Shown: piece after piece, positions 62,801 through 64,000 of the stretch
How positions within the stretch are numbered: position 1 is the first letter of the stretch
Layout of the letters: every line of letters starts with the position of its first letter
Source: Aquila chrysaetos chrysaetos
Taxonomy: Eukaryota; Chordata; Aves; Accipitriformes; Accipitridae
DNA length: 64,000 nucleotides
Assembly (NCBI RefSeq): GCF_900496995.4
Contig: NC_044018.1
Span: forward strand, 13,354,501 to 13,418,500
Direction of reading: 5' to 3'
The notes under the pieces: generated by a model
What the model was told of the DNA's origin: nothing
Seen by the model: only the letters and a program-made list of their open reading frames with translations
Database searches by the model: none
Position numbers and translations under genes: made by a program

Positions 62801-64000
62801 TTAGAACCATTAGGTCTTAAAAGGGTGTTCCCTCAAAGAGCAGTGGAGCATTGCAGTACCACTCTGAAAGCTGTCACTACAGCGTGGAGAAGCGGGGTGA
62901 TCCCACTGGGAATGGTATGCATTGCTCTGCAACAAGGACGGCGGCACTGCGTATGGAAAAGGCGTACTTCTGTCAAGCTGGTGGACACCACATATGCTCT
63001 TTGGAAGCCAGCAGACATGAAAAAGAGAGTTAGCGCTGAAAAAAAAAGGATATGTGGGCTTTCAGCTGATGTGTGTCGGCACAGTGCCATGAAGCTATGC
63101 AGGTTTATTAAATGTAAGAGCTGCTGCTTATGTGTAAATTAGGACTGCCACCTGGCTGGTTTCCAGCTGTCTTGCCTGGTTTTATTCTGAACTTGCTGGC
63201 TGCTGTTGGAGCTACTGTACAGATTGGTCTGGACATTCTCAGCAGACTTTTTTTTGGAAGGTGGCTGGCCTTTTCTGTGTTGAAGATGGCTGCATTTTAC
63301 CTGTGTTTTAACAACAAAGTGCCACTGATGTCACAGAGGTGATAATTCTGAAACTTTAATGGTAGCGATCACCCTGACAAAAAAAATAAGTCACTTAAAA
63401 CAAAAGGTAGTAAAATCAGGTTAGCTTCATCTAAATAAAATGATGGTCAAAAGGCATGCAATCTGTTTATTTTTATAGCTTTTTAAATTATAAGTTATGT
63501 AGATGGATGTAGATAATAAGTTGTATGAGAAACATATTTTGACACTTACTGCATTATAGACCAACAGAAGCTAGTGGATAGAATTTTCACTTTCTAAGAA
63601 CTTTATAAATATGTCTCGTCATTATTTCTTTCTTGGCTTTTGTTTTCTGTCTGGCTGTAGAGATATGCCAATTGATAAACCTTCTGTGCTGAATTAATTT
63701 ACTAATAATGACTATTTTCTCTGTTTTTTAGAGAAGGTGCTCAAAACAGTGTGTTTCCAGACCAGTCAATGTCTTTTCTTCCACAGTGGCCCATACAAGC
63801 CAAATCAGACAAGATTGAGAGTGCAAGTGCAAGATGTTTAAGTTAATTTCATGTCCAAAGTGTCTGAAAAGTTATTTTATGATCTCACTCAACTGCCATT
63901 TTTAAAGACATGGGTGACGCTTCCAAAGTTCAGGTAGGTGCCCAAATTTGTCCTCACAATTCAAAGGCAAAGTTTGTATTCTGACCATGTATAGACATGT

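Larger units (their letters stand above)
38731..64000. other. Non-coding region upstream of MYCN
   Basis: AT-rich DNA with small relics and hairpins listed separately. I looked for exons of DDX1, the usual upstream neighbour of MYCN in amniotes, and found none; it presumably lies beyond the window. Two GC-richer frames (58731-59168 and 62774-63142) stand out slightly but match nothing I recognise. Confidence 0.65.

Noticed and set aside
38731..64000. Possible DDX1 exons upstream of MYCN
   Set aside because: No DEAD-box motif or other recognisable DDX1 exon is seen in any frame. The gene is probably outside the window.
1..64000. tRNA, rRNA or CRISPR features
   Set aside because: I saw no cloverleaf with A and B boxes, no rRNA-like block and no regularly spaced direct repeats.

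Overview
The window is vertebrate nuclear DNA, almost certainly from a bird. It is AT-rich and gene-poor, punctuated by GC-rich CpG islands. It carries chicken-repeat-1 (CR1) retroposons, including a well-preserved copy ending in the CR1-type ATTCTATG tandem. Its one recognisable gene is MYCN, with a compact avian-type architecture. No bacterial features (operons, Shine-Dalgarno sites, CRISPR) are present. The species cannot be named from sequence alone.

Layout: 1-12.2 kb is non-coding DNA with simple repeats, a young CR1 fragment (10.2-10.8 kb) and old repeat relics. An orphan CpG island lies at 12.28-13.06 kb. From 13 to 31.1 kb is non-coding DNA with two more CR1 relics (24.0-24.9 and 28.96-29.3 kb) and MIR-like and palindromic relics. 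MYCN occupies about 36.55 to 31.15 kb on the minus strand in three exons: non-coding exon 1 (36545-36344), exon 2 (34804-33959, start codon at 34704) and exon 3 (32654 to about 31145, stop at 32056). A second CpG island (36.8-38.7 kb) lies upstream and may drive a divergent plus-strand transcript. From 38.7 to 64 kb I see no protein-coding gene, only scattered relics and some notable inverted repeats.

MYCN encodes the N-Myc bHLH-leucine-zipper transcription factor. Myc boxes 0, I, II and a box III-like segment are in exon 2. The acidic tract, basic-helix-loop-helix and zipper are in exon 3. Splice sites, upstream in-frame stop, poly(A) signal, E2F palindrome and 3' UTR microRNA seed matches are all readable. 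As given, the two coding exons sum to 1345 nt, one more than a multiple of three. The frame breaks in the GC-rich Ala/Gly-coding part of exon 2 (about 34095-34020), either through a one-base sequencing or assembly error in a (GCG)n/G-rich run or through a real lesion. If one base is surplus, the protein is 447 residues, close to the usual N-Myc size.

The most interesting unexplained signals are the exon 2 frame break, the orphan CpG island at 12.3 kb, two adjacent perfect hairpins at 59.79-59.88 kb, repeated long poly(dA:dT) tracts flanking the MYCN promoter, the long pyrimidine tract inside exon 1, and paired let-7/miR-101 seed matches in the 3' UTR.
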